Of a stretch of DNA of 64,000 nucleotides, positions 33,679-42,651 are shown in pieces (the first letter of the stretch is position 1; every line of letters starts with the position of its first letter). Both the position numbers and the translations under genes were made by a program. The DNA comes from an uncultured Bacteroidales bacterium (lineage in GTDB: Bacteria; Bacteroidota; Bacteroidia; Bacteroidales; Bacteroidaceae). A model generated the notes under the pieces. That model was not told the origin of the DNA. It ran no database searches and was given only the letters and a program-made list of their open reading frames with translations. The DNA lies in NCBI GenBank assembly GCA_902771725.1, contig CACXXT010000001.1:1-64000 (forward strand), given 5' to 3'.

Positions 33679-35844
33679 TTATTCCTTGCCGAGCAGGAGC
33701 TTCATCATCTCGCAGGCAGCCTTGGCGACGGAGGTGCCGGGGCCGAAGACGGCAGCTACGCCAGCCTTGTAGAGGAAGTCGTAGTCCTGGGCGGGGATGA
33801 CACCGCCGGCGATGACCATGATGTCCTCGCGGCCGAGCTTCTTGAGCTCTTCGATGAGCTGCGGGATGAGGGTCTTGTGACCTGCAGCGAGGGAGCTGGC
33901 GCCGACGATGTTGACGTCGTTCTCCACAGCCTCGCGGGCAGCCTCGGCGGGCGTCTGGAACAAGGGTCCCATATCGACGTCGAAGCCGCAGTCGGCATAG
34001 CCGGTGGCAACGACCTTTGCGCCGCGGTCGTGACCGTCCTGACCCATCTTGGCAACCATGATACGAGGACGACGGCCCTCCTGCTTAGCGAACTCTTCGG
34101 TGAGGCGGCAGGCTTCCTCGAAGTCTGCATCGGCCTTGCTTTCTGAACTATACACTCCGGAAATGGTTCTGATGACTGCTTTGTAACGACCCACGACAGC
34201 TTCGCAGGCGTCGGAAATCTCGCCGAGGGTGGCACGATGGCCAGCGGCGGTGACGGCGAGGTCGAGGAGGTTGTGCTCGCTCTTCTTGCCATCTGCAAAC
34301 TCCTGCACGCAGGCGGTGATGGCAGCGAGGTCCTTCTTGACCTGCTCGTTGTCGCGCTTGGCGCGGAGTTCCTTCAGTGACTCCTCCTGCTGCAGACGTA
34401 CGGCGGTGTTGTCGACCTCAAGGATGTCGATGGGATCCTCGTGCTCGAGGCGATACTTGTTCACACCCACGATGGTCTGCACGCCGCTGTCGATGCGAGC
34501 CTGTGTGCGGGCGGCAGCCTCTTCGATACGCATCTTGGGCAGACCCGTCTCGATAGCCTTGGCCATACCGCCGAGCTTTTCGATCTCCTGGATGTGCTCC
34601 CAAGCCTTGAGGTAGAGTTCCTGCGTCAGCTTCTCGACGTAGTAGGAACCAGCCCACGGGTCGATGTGCTTGCACACCTGGGTCTCGTTCTGGATGTAGA
34701 TCTGGGTGTTGCGGGCGATACGGGCGCTGAAGTCCGTAGGCAGGGCGATGGCCTCGTCGAGGGCGTTGGTGTGCAGGGACTGGGTGTGACCCAGCACGGC
34801 AGCCATGGCCTCGATACAGGTGCGGCCTACGTTGTTGAAGGGATCCTGCTCGGTGAGCGACCAACCGGAAGTCTGGGAGTGCGTACGCAGTGCCATGGAC
34901 TTGGGGTTCTTGGCGCCGAAGCTCTTGACGATCTTGGCCCAGAGCAGACGTCCGGCACGCATCTTGGCGATTTCCATGAAGTGGTTCACACCGATGGCCC
35001 AGAAGAAGCTGAGGCGGGGTGCGAAGGCATCCACGTCGATGCCGGCGTTGATACCAGCGCGGAGGTAGTCCATACCGTCGGCGAGGGTATAAGCCAGCTC
35101 GATGTCGGCGGTGGCACCGGCTTCCTGCATGTGGTAGCCGGAGATGGAGATACTGTTGAACTTAGGCATCTTCTGCGAGGTGTACTCGAAGATGTCGGCG
35201 ATGATCTTCATGGAGAAGGCGGGCGGGTAGATGTAGGTGTTGCGCACCATGAACTCCTTGAGGATATCGTTCTGGATGGTACCTGCCATCTCCTCGAGCT
35301 GGGCGCCCTGCTCCAGACCTGCGTTGATGTAGAAGGCCAGCACGGGCAGCACGGCACCGTTCATGGTCATGGAGACGGACATCTTATTAAGAGGTATGCC
35401 TGCGAAGAGCACCTTCATGTTCTCGAGGGAGCAGATGCTCACGCCAGCCTTACCTACGTCACCGACCACACGGGCATTGTCGGGGTCGTAGCCACGGTGT
35501 GTGGGCAGGTCGAAGGCCACGGAGAGGCCCTTCTGACCGCTGGCGAGGTTACGACGATAGAAGGCGTTGGACTCTTCGGCGGTGGAGAAACCGGCGTACT
35601 GACGGATGGTCCACGGGCGGAAGGGGTACATCATGCTGTACGGGCCACGGAGGAAGGGAGGAATACCTGCAGCGAAGTCGAGGTGTTCCATGCCTTCGAG
35701 GTCTTCCTTCGTATAAACGGGCTGGATATCAATCTGCTCAGGAGTCTTCCAGTTGGCAGTAATGCCATTCTCCTTTTGCCAGTCAAGGCCATTCTTGGCT
35801 TCTATGCCGGCAAATATGTCTATGTCTTTAAAATTTGGTTTCAT
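33679..35844 (-). CDS. mutB: Methylmalonyl-CoA mutase, large (cobalamin-binding) subunit
   Basis: 721 residues, full length. N-terminal TIM barrel with [20 protein letters not shown] and [20 protein letters not shown]-terminal cobalamin domain with the DxHxxG motif ([19 protein letters not shown]) and [14 protein letters not shown] [16 protein letters not shown]. Converts succinyl-CoA and methylmalonyl-CoA with adenosylcobalamin, key to propionate formation in these bacteria. Second gene of the mutA-mutB operon, separated by a 148-bp palindromic element. Confidence 0.96.
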   Translation of the reverse strand: MKPNFKDIDIFAGIEAKNGLDWQKENGITANWKTPEQIDIQPVYTKEDLEGMEHLDFAAGIPPFLRGPYSMMYPFRPWTIRQYAGFSTAEESNAFYRRNLASGQKGLSVAFDLPTHRGYDPDNARVVGDVGKAGVSICSLENMKVLFAGIPLNKMSVSMTMNGAVLPVLAFYINAGLEQGAQLEEMAGTIQNDILKEFMVRNTYIYPPAFSMKIIADIFEYTSQKMPKFNSISISGYHMQEAGATADIELAYTLADGMDYLRAGINAGIDVDAFAPRLSFFWAIGVNHFMEIAKMRAGRLLWAKIVKSFGAKNPKSMALRTHSQTSGWSLTEQDPFNNVGRTCIEAMAAVLGHTQSLHTNALDEAIALPTDFSARIARNTQIYIQNETQVCKHIDPWAGSYYVEKLTQELYLKAWEHIQEIEKLGGMAKAIETGLPKMRIEEAAARTQARIDSGVQTIVGVNKYRLEHEDPIDILEVDNTAVRLQQEESLKELRAKRDNEQVKKDLAAITACVQEFADGKKSEHNLLDLAVTAAGHRATLGEISDACEAVVGRYKAVIRTISGVYSSESKADADFEEACRLTEEFAKQEGRRPRIMVAKMGQDGHDRGAKVVATGYADCGFDVDMGPLFQTPAEAAREAVENDVNIVGASSLAAGHKTLIPQLIEELKKLGREDIMVIAGGVIPAQDYDFLYKAGVAAVFGPGTSVAKAACEMMKLLLGKE

Positions 35845-35848
35845 ATTA

Positions 35849-35992
35849 GACCCCCTCCCCGCTCCCCCTTGTAGGGGGAGAGTAGAATGTCTTGTGGGGA
35901 GGTATTCTACATGTAATGTTTCTTAAATTATAGCGTTTCTATTCTTGTTAAGTAACCACCCCCTCCCTGCAAGGGAGGGTGAGGGGAGGGTC
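35849..35992. repeat. Paired inverted palindromes (REPIN-like) filling the mutA-mutB gap
   Basis: Left arm GACCCCCTCCCCGCTCCCCC with hairpin CTCCCCC-TTGTA-GGGGGAG; right arm contains CCCTCCCT-GCA-AGGGAGGG and ends GGGGAGGGTC, the left arm reversed and complemented with differences. The interior (~75 bp) is A/T-rich. The element starts right at the mutA stop and ends 4 bp from the mutB ATG. Confidence 0.65.
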
Positions 35993-37864
35993 CTATATTC
36001 CGAGTTTCTGATTGAGTTCCTTCAGGGTCTTGAGCTGATCCACGCGGACGTGGATGAAGTTCTCGATGCCGGCGGCCTTGAGGTCTTCGGAGCAGGCGGG
36101 AGCGCCAGCGATGATGAAGATGGCCTTGGGGTCAGCAGCCTTGAGGGCATTGAAGGCGGGCACGCCGTAGTCTGCGTACTCATCGTCGCTGGAGCAGAGC
36201 ACCACGATGTCGGCACCGGCCTTGACGGCAGCCTCTACACCTTCTTCCACGGTGGGGAAGCCGAGGTTGTCGATGACCTTGTAGCCGGCAGCGGCGAGGA
36301 AGTTGCAGCTGAACTGAGCGCGAGCCTGACGCATAGCGAGGTTACCAATGGTGAGCATGAAGGCGACGGGCTGCTTGGCAGCCTTCTCGGTGGTGAGACG
36401 CAGAGCCTCGAAGTCGGAAGCCAGGCGGCTGGTCTTCAGGGCGGGGAATGCCGGTTCCTCTTCGGCAGCGCCGCTGCAGCAATGAGCGCAGCAGGGAGCC
36501 ATAGGTTCCTTGCCCTCGCTCTTCTCGGTGAAGTTGGGGAACTGGTTGGTGCCGAGGAGGAACTCCTTGCGCTTGCCAACGTTGGCGTGGCGGGCAGCGT
36601 CGGTGTCGTTGATAGCCTTCTGGATGCTACCAGCCTTGACGGCAGCGAGGAAGCCACCTTCTTCCTCTACGGCGAGGAAGAGCTTCCAAGCCTGCTGGGC
36701 GATGGCCACGGTCAGTTCCTCGACGAAGTAGGAACCACCGCTGACGTCGACGAGCTTGTCGAAGTGGCACTCTTCCTTCAGCAACAGCTGCTGGTTGCGG
36801 GCGATGCGCTCGGCGAACTCAGTAGGCTGTTCGTAGGGTACGTCGAAGGGAGTGACGACGATGCTGTCGACATTGGCGATGGCAGCAGACATCGTCTCTG
36901 TCTGGGTGCGCAGCATGTTGACGTAGCTGTCGAAAAGGGTGAGGTTGTACGAGCTGGTGGTTGCGCAGACATTCATCTTGGCAGCCTCCTTGTCGGTGGT
37001 GTACTGCTTGACAATCTCTGCCCAGAGCATACGTGCGGCACGGAACTTGGCAATCTCCATGAAGTAGACGCCGCTGATGCCGAAGTTGAACTTGATGCGG
37101 CGGGCTGCTTCCTCTGCAGGCACGCCAGCCTCGACGAGTTCATCGAGATACTCGCCACCCCAAGCGAGGGCGTAGCCGAGTTCCTGATAAACATAAGCAC
37201 CGCTGTTGTTGAGCAGGTCGGCGTTGACGTTGATGCAACGGAACTGCGGCAACTTGGCGAGTGCCTGGATGAGTGCGGGAGCGAACGCGAGGGCGGGTGT
37301 GGTGTCCTTGCCCTTCTTCAGCATCTTCGAGATGGGGTCGAAGTTGATGCTGCCCTGGAGCTTGCTGAGGTCATAGCCTTTCTCTGTGAAGTAGGCGACG
37401 AGGGCTTCGGCCAGCTCTACGCAGTGGCGCTGACAGGTGCGGAAGTTCAGTTCCACGCAGTCGGCGCAGATGCCATCGAGCAGGGCTGCAAGGTGCTCCT
37501 TGTTGCACTGGTCGGCGGGCACGTGGAAGCCGAGGCTGTTGACGCCCTTGTTCAGGATGTCCAGCGCCTTGGCGTTAGCGGCCTTGGCGTCGACCTCCTC
37601 GATGTTCTGACGGACAAACCACTGGTTGTTGTCCTTCTTGTTGCCTCTGACGTAAGGAAACTCGCCCGGCAGGGCGTTGACGGTGGCCAGCTGGTCCACG
37701 TCTTCCTTGCGGTAGAAGGGTTGCATGGAGAATCCTTCGTTGGTTCTCCAGACCATTTTCTTCTCGTAGTCAGCGCCCTTGAGGTCTACCTCAATCTTGT
37801 CGCGCCATTCCTGGCGGGTCGGGGCGGTGAAGTCCGCGAAGAGTCTTTCTGTACTATCTGCCAT
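35993..37864 (-). CDS. mutA: Methylmalonyl-CoA mutase, small subunit
   Basis: 623 residues. Shares the barrel fold (TAPTRQEWRDKIEVDLKGAD, SFHVPADQ-like GFHVPADQCNKEHLAALLDG, EIAKFRAARMLWAEIVKQY) but the C-terminal domain lacks DxHxxG, as expected for the non-catalytic subunit. A short Ala/Cys-rich stretch (CCAHCCSGAAEEEPAFPA, ~residues 463-480) links the two domains. Transcribed first, from the promoter at 37944-37975. Confidence 0.95.
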   Translation of the reverse strand: MADSTERLFADFTAPTRQEWRDKIEVDLKGADYEKKMVWRTNEGFSMQPFYRKEDVDQLATVNALPGEFPYVRGNKKDNNQWFVRQNIEEVDAKAANAKALDILNKGVNSLGFHVPADQCNKEHLAALLDGICADCVELNFRTCQRHCVELAEALVAYFTEKGYDLSKLQGSINFDPISKMLKKGKDTTPALAFAPALIQALAKLPQFRCINVNADLLNNSGAYVYQELGYALAWGGEYLDELVEAGVPAEEAARRIKFNFGISGVYFMEIAKFRAARMLWAEIVKQYTTDKEAAKMNVCATTSSYNLTLFDSYVNMLRTQTETMSAAIANVDSIVVTPFDVPYEQPTEFAERIARNQQLLLKEECHFDKLVDVSGGSYFVEELTVAIAQQAWKLFLAVEEEGGFLAAVKAGSIQKAINDTDAARHANVGKRKEFLLGTNQFPNFTEKSEGKEPMAPCCAHCCSGAAEEEPAFPALKTSRLASDFEALRLTTEKAAKQPVAFMLTIGNLAMRQARAQFSCNFLAAAGYKVIDNLGFPTVEEGVEAAVKAGADIVVLCSSDDEYADYGVPAFNALKAADPKAIFIIAGAPACSEDLKAAGIENFIHVRVDQLKTLKELNQKLGI

Positions 37865-37943
37865 AAGTTTTTAAAATAAAAAAAGGATATAAGGTTGTGT
37901 ATGATTCGGGTGAAATCGGAGGCTAAATGCCCCAAAAAGCGAG

Positions 37944-37975
37944 CAAAAGTAGTAAAGTTTGTCCGAGCGGCCAAA
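37944..37975 (-). promoter_or_regulatory. Promoter of the mutA-mutB operon
   Basis: Minus strand TTTG (37975-37972), 20 bp, TACTTTTG (37951-37944), ~75-nt leader to the mutA ATG. Confidence 0.75.
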
Positions 37976-38056
37976 TTTATTTGGTAAAATCATCCTAAAA
38001 GAGGTGTTTTAAGTAAGGATTTCGGCCAAAGTGACACTTTCGTCCAAAAAAATGCG

Positions 38057-38064
38057 TACCTTTG
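38057..38064 (+). promoter_or_regulatory. -7 box of topB, very close to the start codon
   Basis: TACCTTTG ends only 9 bp before the topB ATG at 38074, predicting a leader of a few nucleotides. Confidence 0.6.
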
Positions 38065-38073
38065 CGGCCACTT

Positions 38074-40053
38074 ATGATAGTATGTATCGCAGAAAAACCC
38101 TCCGTGGCGCGTGACATCGCAAATGTCTTGGGCGCCAAGCAAGACCGCGGAGGCTACATAGAAGGCAACGGCTATCAGGTGACCTGGACTTTCGGTCACC
38201 TCTGTGAGCTGAAGGAGCCCCACGAGTACACGCCATTGTGGAAATCGTGGAGCCTTTCCCAGTTGCCTATGATTCCTCCCCGCTTCGGGATTAAATTGAA
38301 GAAGGACCAGGGCATCGAGCGGCAGTTCGCCGTCATCGAGAAACTGATGCAGGCAGCCGACAGCATCATCAACTGTGGCGATGCCGGCCAGGAAGGTGAA
38401 CTCATCCAGCGATGGGTGATGCAGAAGGCCGGAGCCAAGTGTCCCGTGCAGCGGTTGTGGATCAGTTCGCTGACGGAAGAAGCTATCCGCGAAGGATTCC
38501 AGACCCTGAAGGATCAGAAGGAATACCAGAGCCTCTACGAAGCCGGACTCTGCAGAGCCATCGGCGACTGGATCCTGGGCATGAACGCCACTCGCCTCTA
38601 CACCATAAAATACGGCACCAACCGCCAGGTGCTCAGCATAGGCCGGGTGCAGACGCCGACGTTGGCGCTCATCGTCAACCGTCAGGCAGAGATAGACAAC
38701 TTCAAGCCGGAAACCTATTGGGTGCTGACCACGGTGTACCGCGAGACGACCTTCACTGCCGTGATGGAGGAGGGCGACCGTGGTTTCAAGAGTCAGGAGG
38801 AAGGGCAGAAGGCGCTCGATGCCATCCGCGAATTGCCGTTCACGGTCACCAGCGTGGAGAAGAAATCGGGCAAGGAAGCAGCACCACGCCTGTTTGACCT
38901 CACCTCGCTGCAGGTGGAATGTAACAAAAAATTCGGCTACTCCGCAGACCTCACCCTGCAGCTCATCCAAAGCCTATATGAGAAAAAGGTAGCCACCTAC
39001 CCACGCGTGGATACCACTTTCCTGCCAGACGACGTGTACCCGAAGTGCCCGCAGATACTGGCAAACATGACACCCTATGCGGGTTTCATCCAACCCCTGT
39101 TTGCTAACGGGAAAAAGTTGGAAAAGACCAAGAAGGTCTTCGACAACACCAAGGTCACAGACCACCATGCCATCATTCCTACGCCTACGCCTGTCACCTC
39201 TGTTGCGTTGACGGATATGGAGAAACGTGTCTATGACCTCATCGCCCGCCGCTTCATCGGAGCCTTCTATCCCGAATGCAAGTTCGAGCAGACCACCGTG
39301 CTGGGCGAAGTAAAAGACTTGTCCCCAGACTCTCCCCCCGCCCTCCCTGCTAGGGAGGGAGCGATTACCAATGACTCTGGAAGTACACAGCCTTCAATAG
39401 ATTCTGCTCCCTCCCTAACAGGGAGGGCGGGGGGAGAGTCTCTTCTTTTTCGCGCTACGGGCAAGCGAATCGTGGATCCCGCCTGGCGCGTGCTCTGGGA
39501 AAAGCCCAAGAAGGAAACCCCGGAAGCCCAGGAATCTCAGGAGAATACAGAATCCCAAGAGAAGCCCCAGGACGAGGAACGCACCCTGCCTGCCTTCAAG
39601 AAGGGTGAGAGCGGTCCCCACGTGCCGAATCTGGCAGAGAAGCAGACCACACCACCCAAGCCCTACACGGAAGCCACTCTGCTACGTGCCATGGAGACGG
39701 CAGGCAAGCTGGTGGAGGACGATGAACTGCGCGATGCCCTGAAAGAGAACGGCATCGGACGCCCATCCACCAGAGCAGCCATCATTGAGACGCTGTTCAA
39801 GCGCAACTACATCAAGCGGGTGCGCAAGAGCCTGGCTCCCACACAAACGGGAATCCAGCTCATCGGACTCATCCACGAGGAACTGCTGAAGAGCGCCGAG
39901 CTCACAGGTATCTGGGAAAAGAAGCTACGGCAGATAGAGCGCCACGAGTACGACGCTGCCACCTTCATCGGCGAACTGAAGCAGATGGTCACGGACATCG
40001 TGCTGACTGTGATGAACGATAGTTCCAACCGCCACGTGGCTGCCACACAATAA
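38074..40053 (+). CDS. topB: DNA topoisomerase III (type IA)
   Basis: 659 residues from the ATG at 38074 (MIVCIAEKPSVARDIANVLG); an upstream TTG in frame lies inside the -7 box. TOPRIM acidic motif SIINCGDAGQEGELIQRWV and catalytic Tyr309 in ATYPRVDTTFLPDD are present, as is the late GIGRPSTRAAIIETLFKRNY. Relaxes and decatenates single-stranded crossings. Residues ~419-456 (from DSPPALPAREGA to SLTGRAGGES) are an in-frame insertion encoded by a palindromic doublet; it falls between the VLGEV and FRATGKRIVDPAW strands. A Glu/Gln/Pro-rich linker (AQESQENTESQEKPQDEE) follows at ~485-505. Confidence 0.93.
   Translation: MIVCIAEKPSVARDIANVLGAKQDRGGYIEGNGYQVTWTFGHLCELKEPHEYTPLWKSWSLSQLPMIPPRFGIKLKKDQGIERQFAVIEKLMQAADSIINCGDAGQEGELIQRWVMQKAGAKCPVQRLWISSLTEEAIREGFQTLKDQKEYQSLYEAGLCRAIGDWILGMNATRLYTIKYGTNRQVLSIGRVQTPTLALIVNRQAEIDNFKPETYWVLTTVYRETTFTAVMEEGDRGFKSQEEGQKALDAIRELPFTVTSVEKKSGKEAAPRLFDLTSLQVECNKKFGYSADLTLQLIQSLYEKKVATYPRVDTTFLPDDVYPKCPQILANMTPYAGFIQPLFANGKKLEKTKKVFDNTKVTDHHAIIPTPTPVTSVALTDMEKRVYDLIARRFIGAFYPECKFEQTTVLGEVKDLSPDSPPALPAREGAITNDSGSTQPSIDSAPSLTGRAGGESLLFRATGKRIVDPAWRVLWEKPKKETPEAQESQENTESQEKPQDEERTLPAFKKGESGPHVPNLAEKQTTPPKPYTEATLLRAMETAGKLVEDDELRDALKENGIGRPSTRAAIIETLFKRNYIKRVRKSLAPTQTGIQLIGLIHEELLKSAELTGIWEKKLRQIERHEYDAATFIGELKQMVTDIVLTVMNDSSNRHVAATQ
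39328..39440. repeat. 113-bp paired inverted palindrome (REPIN-like) inserted in frame in topB
   Basis: The arms 39328-39362 and 39406-39440 are reverse complements over 35 bp with one mismatch. Each begins with GACTCTCCCCCCGCCCTCCC at its outer end and itself folds (CCCTCCCT-GCT-AGGGAGGG). The 43-bp middle is unrelated to the other elements. Confidence 0.85.
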
Positions 40054-40081
40054 TAATAAGGTACGCGCGTTATTATATAAA

Positions 40082-40188
40082 GACCCGCTCCCATTCCCTC
40101 CTCTGGAGGCGGGGAGAAAAGAATACAGAGAATGAAGTTATTCCCGACACTCAGCCAATTGTTCCCCTCCCCTCACAGGAGGGCGGTC
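40082..40188. repeat. Possible paired palindrome bracketing the porE start
   Basis: GACCCGCTCCCATTCCCTCC with CTCTGGAGGCGGGG upstream of the ATG, and CCCCTCCCCTCACAGGAGGG-CGGTC inside the first codons, in inverse orientation. Similarity between the arms is only moderate. Confidence 0.4.
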
Positions 40189-42441
40189 CGACGCGTGGAG
40201 CGTCCCCAAAGGCTGAGGGCGGAATGGGTCTTGGCCATTCTCGCCATCCTGATTCTTGTCTCCTGCAACGCAGAGAGCAATCTGAAGAAAGGTGATCAGT
40301 ACTTTGCGATAGGAGAATACTACGACGCAGCAGCTGAGTACAAGGCTGCATACTCGAAGACCAAGACCCGCGAACGCGGCAAACGCGGCGAACGGGCCCT
40401 GAAGATGGCAGACTGCTACCGTCGCATCAATTACACCGCCAAGGCTGTGGGTGCCTATCAGAACGGTATCCGCTATCTGGAGAAATCCAAGTCTGACCGA
40501 CAGAAAATAAGGGAGGCCGTGGAAGTCAGCCGCGGCGAGCGCCCCGTGATGGAAACGCCACACATGGACATCCAGGATTCACTGGACGAGGCTGCCATCC
40601 TCGACGCCACCCTGAAGCTGGCGCAACAACTCCACAAGAGCGGCGACTACAAGAACGCCATCAAGAGCTACGAGCAGTTCATTGCCATGAGCAAGGAACT
40701 CTACGCCAACCACACCAAGATCTGCACCCCCCAGAACGACACCTTGGCTATGAATGGCATCATCGGTGCCCGCCAGGCCCTGCTGATGAAGCAGCGGCCC
40801 ACGCTGCACACTGTGAAAAAGGAGCCTGCGCTGAACTCCCGCCGGGCAGACTTCTCCCCTGCGCTCTTCGGCGACGACTGGGACCAGCTCTACTGGACCA
40901 CCACCCGACCGCAGGCAACGGGCGACGAACTCAGCGGCATCACCGGTACCAACTATGCGGACATCTTCTTCTCCAAGAAAGATGACAAGGGAAAGTGGTC
41001 CGCACCCGAAGCCGTGGAAGGCGAGCTGAACTCGGAACTCGAGGAGGGAGTCTGCTGTTTCTCTGCCGACGGGAAGACCATGTACCTCACCCGCTGCACC
41101 AGCGACCCGGACTATCCACGCTACGCCCAGATCTATACCTCCCAGCGCAGCGATGCTTCGTGGTCCAAACCGCAGGAGCTGAAGATCTCGAAAGACACAC
41201 TCTCCTGTTTTGCCCACCCTGCTGCCTCACCCGACGGCGACTGGCTGTATTTCGTTAGCGACATGCCTGGCGGCCATGGCGGCAAGGATATCTGGCGCAT
41301 CTCCATCGAGGGTAAGACACTGGGAGGAGCAGAGAACCTGCCTGCCCCTATCAATACGCCAGGCGATGAGGTCTTCCCCACCTTCCGACCGAATGGTGAA
41401 CTCTATTTCTCCAGCGACGGTCATCCCGGAATGGGCGGTCTGGACATCTTCGTTGCCACGGAAGACAGCACCACCCATCAATGGACAGTCAAGAATCTGG
41501 GCTTCCCGATGAACTCCTCCGGCGACGACTTCGGAATGACCTTTGAGGGACCGCACAACCGGGGCTTCTTCTCCTCCAGCCGTGGTGATGCACGCGGTTG
41601 GGATCATCTGCTGTCTTTCGAGTGCCCCGAGGTACTACAGACCGTCAAGGGATGGGTCTACGAGAAAGACGGCTACGAACTGCCTGCTGGTCTGGTCTAT
41701 ATGATCGGCAACGACGGCACGAACCAGAAGATCAGCCTCCGTGGCGACGGCTCCTTCACGGCTGTCATTCAGCCGAATGTGGAATACATCTTCCTCGGCA
41801 CCTGCAAGGGCTACCTCAACCATGTGGAACAACTGACCGTGGACACCACCAGCGTCAGCCGCGAGTTCGTGCTGCAGTTCCCGCTGGCAAGCATCACCGC
41901 ACCGGTCCTGGTGCGCAATGTCTTCTACGAATTCGACAGTGCTGCCCTGACGGAGAACAGCACCGTAGCCCTCGACAGCCTCGTCAGTATGCTCAACGAC
42001 AACCCCAACGTGACCATTGAGCTCAGCTCGCATTGTGACTACCGCGGCAACGACCAGTACAACGAACGCCTCAGCCAGCGCCGAGCCGAAAGCGTGGTCA
42101 ACTACCTCATTGAACACGGCATTGCTGCCGACCGCCTCACACCAAAAGGCTATGGCGAAAGCAAGCCGAAAGTCGTCAAGCGCCGCATAGCCGAACAGCA
42201 CAACTTCCTGCATCTGGGCGATACGCTGACCGAAGCCTTTATCCGCGCCCTGCCTTCCGAGGAGCAGCAGGAAATCTGCAACTCCCTCAACCGCCGCACC
42301 GAATTCCGCGTGCTCCGCACCACCTATGGACTGTTCGAGCGCACCGCTCCGACTTCAGCGAAAGAAGGCGCTAAGTCCGAAGAAGCAGCCACGAAACCCG
42401 AGGAAACGGATGAGTCCAAGTTAGAATCGCAGCAAAATTAA
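40132..42441 (+). CDS. porE: PorE-like type IX secretion lipoprotein (TPR, propeller, CRD, OmpA)
   Basis: 769 residues. The lipobox is ILVSC (Cys45), after an unusually long Arg-rich n-region that is partly encoded by a palindromic repeat. Then TPR helices (~50-190: KKGDQYFAIGEYYDAAAEYK, HKSGDYKNAIKSYEQFIAMS), PD40/WD40-like blades (~225-500: YFVSDMPGGHGGKDIWRIS, LYFSSDGHPGMGGLDIFVA), a regulatory-like beta domain (~510-590) and an OmpA peptidoglycan-binding domain (~600-720: VFYEFDSAALTEN, LSSHCDYRGNDQYNERLSQR). This order equals PorE of the T9SS, which ties the system to peptidoglycan. Gene symbol by architecture only. Confidence 0.8.
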   Translation: MKLFPTLSQLFPSPHRRAVRRVERPQRLRAEWVLAILAILILVSCNAESNLKKGDQYFAIGEYYDAAAEYKAAYSKTKTRERGKRGERALKMADCYRRINYTAKAVGAYQNGIRYLEKSKSDRQKIREAVEVSRGERPVMETPHMDIQDSLDEAAILDATLKLAQQLHKSGDYKNAIKSYEQFIAMSKELYANHTKICTPQNDTLAMNGIIGARQALLMKQRPTLHTVKKEPALNSRRADFSPALFGDDWDQLYWTTTRPQATGDELSGITGTNYADIFFSKKDDKGKWSAPEAVEGELNSELEEGVCCFSADGKTMYLTRCTSDPDYPRYAQIYTSQRSDASWSKPQELKISKDTLSCFAHPAASPDGDWLYFVSDMPGGHGGKDIWRISIEGKTLGGAENLPAPINTPGDEVFPTFRPNGELYFSSDGHPGMGGLDIFVATEDSTTHQWTVKNLGFPMNSSGDDFGMTFEGPHNRGFFSSSRGDARGWDHLLSFECPEVLQTVKGWVYEKDGYELPAGLVYMIGNDGTNQKISLRGDGSFTAVIQPNVEYIFLGTCKGYLNHVEQLTVDTTSVSREFVLQFPLASITAPVLVRNVFYEFDSAALTENSTVALDSLVSMLNDNPNVTIELSSHCDYRGNDQYNERLSQRRAESVVNYLIEHGIAADRLTPKGYGESKPKVVKRRIAEQHNFLHLGDTLTEAFIRALPSEEQQEICNSLNRRTEFRVLRTTYGLFERTAPTSAKEGAKSEEAATKPEETDESKLESQQN

Positions 42442-42465
42442 CCCTGCACAGCAAAAAAAGTGTCC

Positions 42466-42503
42466 TTTTCTTGCCGATTTCTCGCAAGAAAAGCGTACCT
42501 TTG
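42466..42503 (+). promoter_or_regulatory. corA promoter overlapped by an inverted repeat
   Basis: TTTTCTTGC (42466-42474) and GCAAGAAAA (42484-42492) form a perfect 9-bp inverted repeat ending 3 bp before the -7 box TACCTTTG (42496-42503). It could be an operator or the end of the porE transcript. A second small hairpin, AACGTTG/CAACGTT (42616-42635), lies in the ~140-nt leader. Confidence 0.55.
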
Positions 42504-42651
42504 CGCCCGTTAAACCATCCTTTATTCCGTAAATGGACGATTATCATCAACGTAACACTGATTAAGGGACGGAGGTTCGCATCGCATATCGGGCCTCTGC
42601 TGCCCGCTTAACCCCAACGTTGTACCCTCAACGTTAAATGAAGAAAAGACT

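Noticed and set aside
33449..33772. Possible 107-codon plus-strand gene after repeat copy B
   Set aside because: Starts inside the repeat, runs antisense into mutB and has no family features.
34441..35874. Plus-strand open frame (477 codons) opposite mutB
   Set aside because: Antisense shadow with no start signal or homology.
35945..37879. Long plus-strand open frame (644 codons) opposite mutA
   Set aside because: Mirror frame of mutA with biased Val/Gly/Leu composition; mutA has clear family motifs.
42504..42651. Mg2+ riboswitch (M-box) in the corA leader
   Set aside because: Only small hairpins are seen; the conserved M-box architecture is not recognisable.
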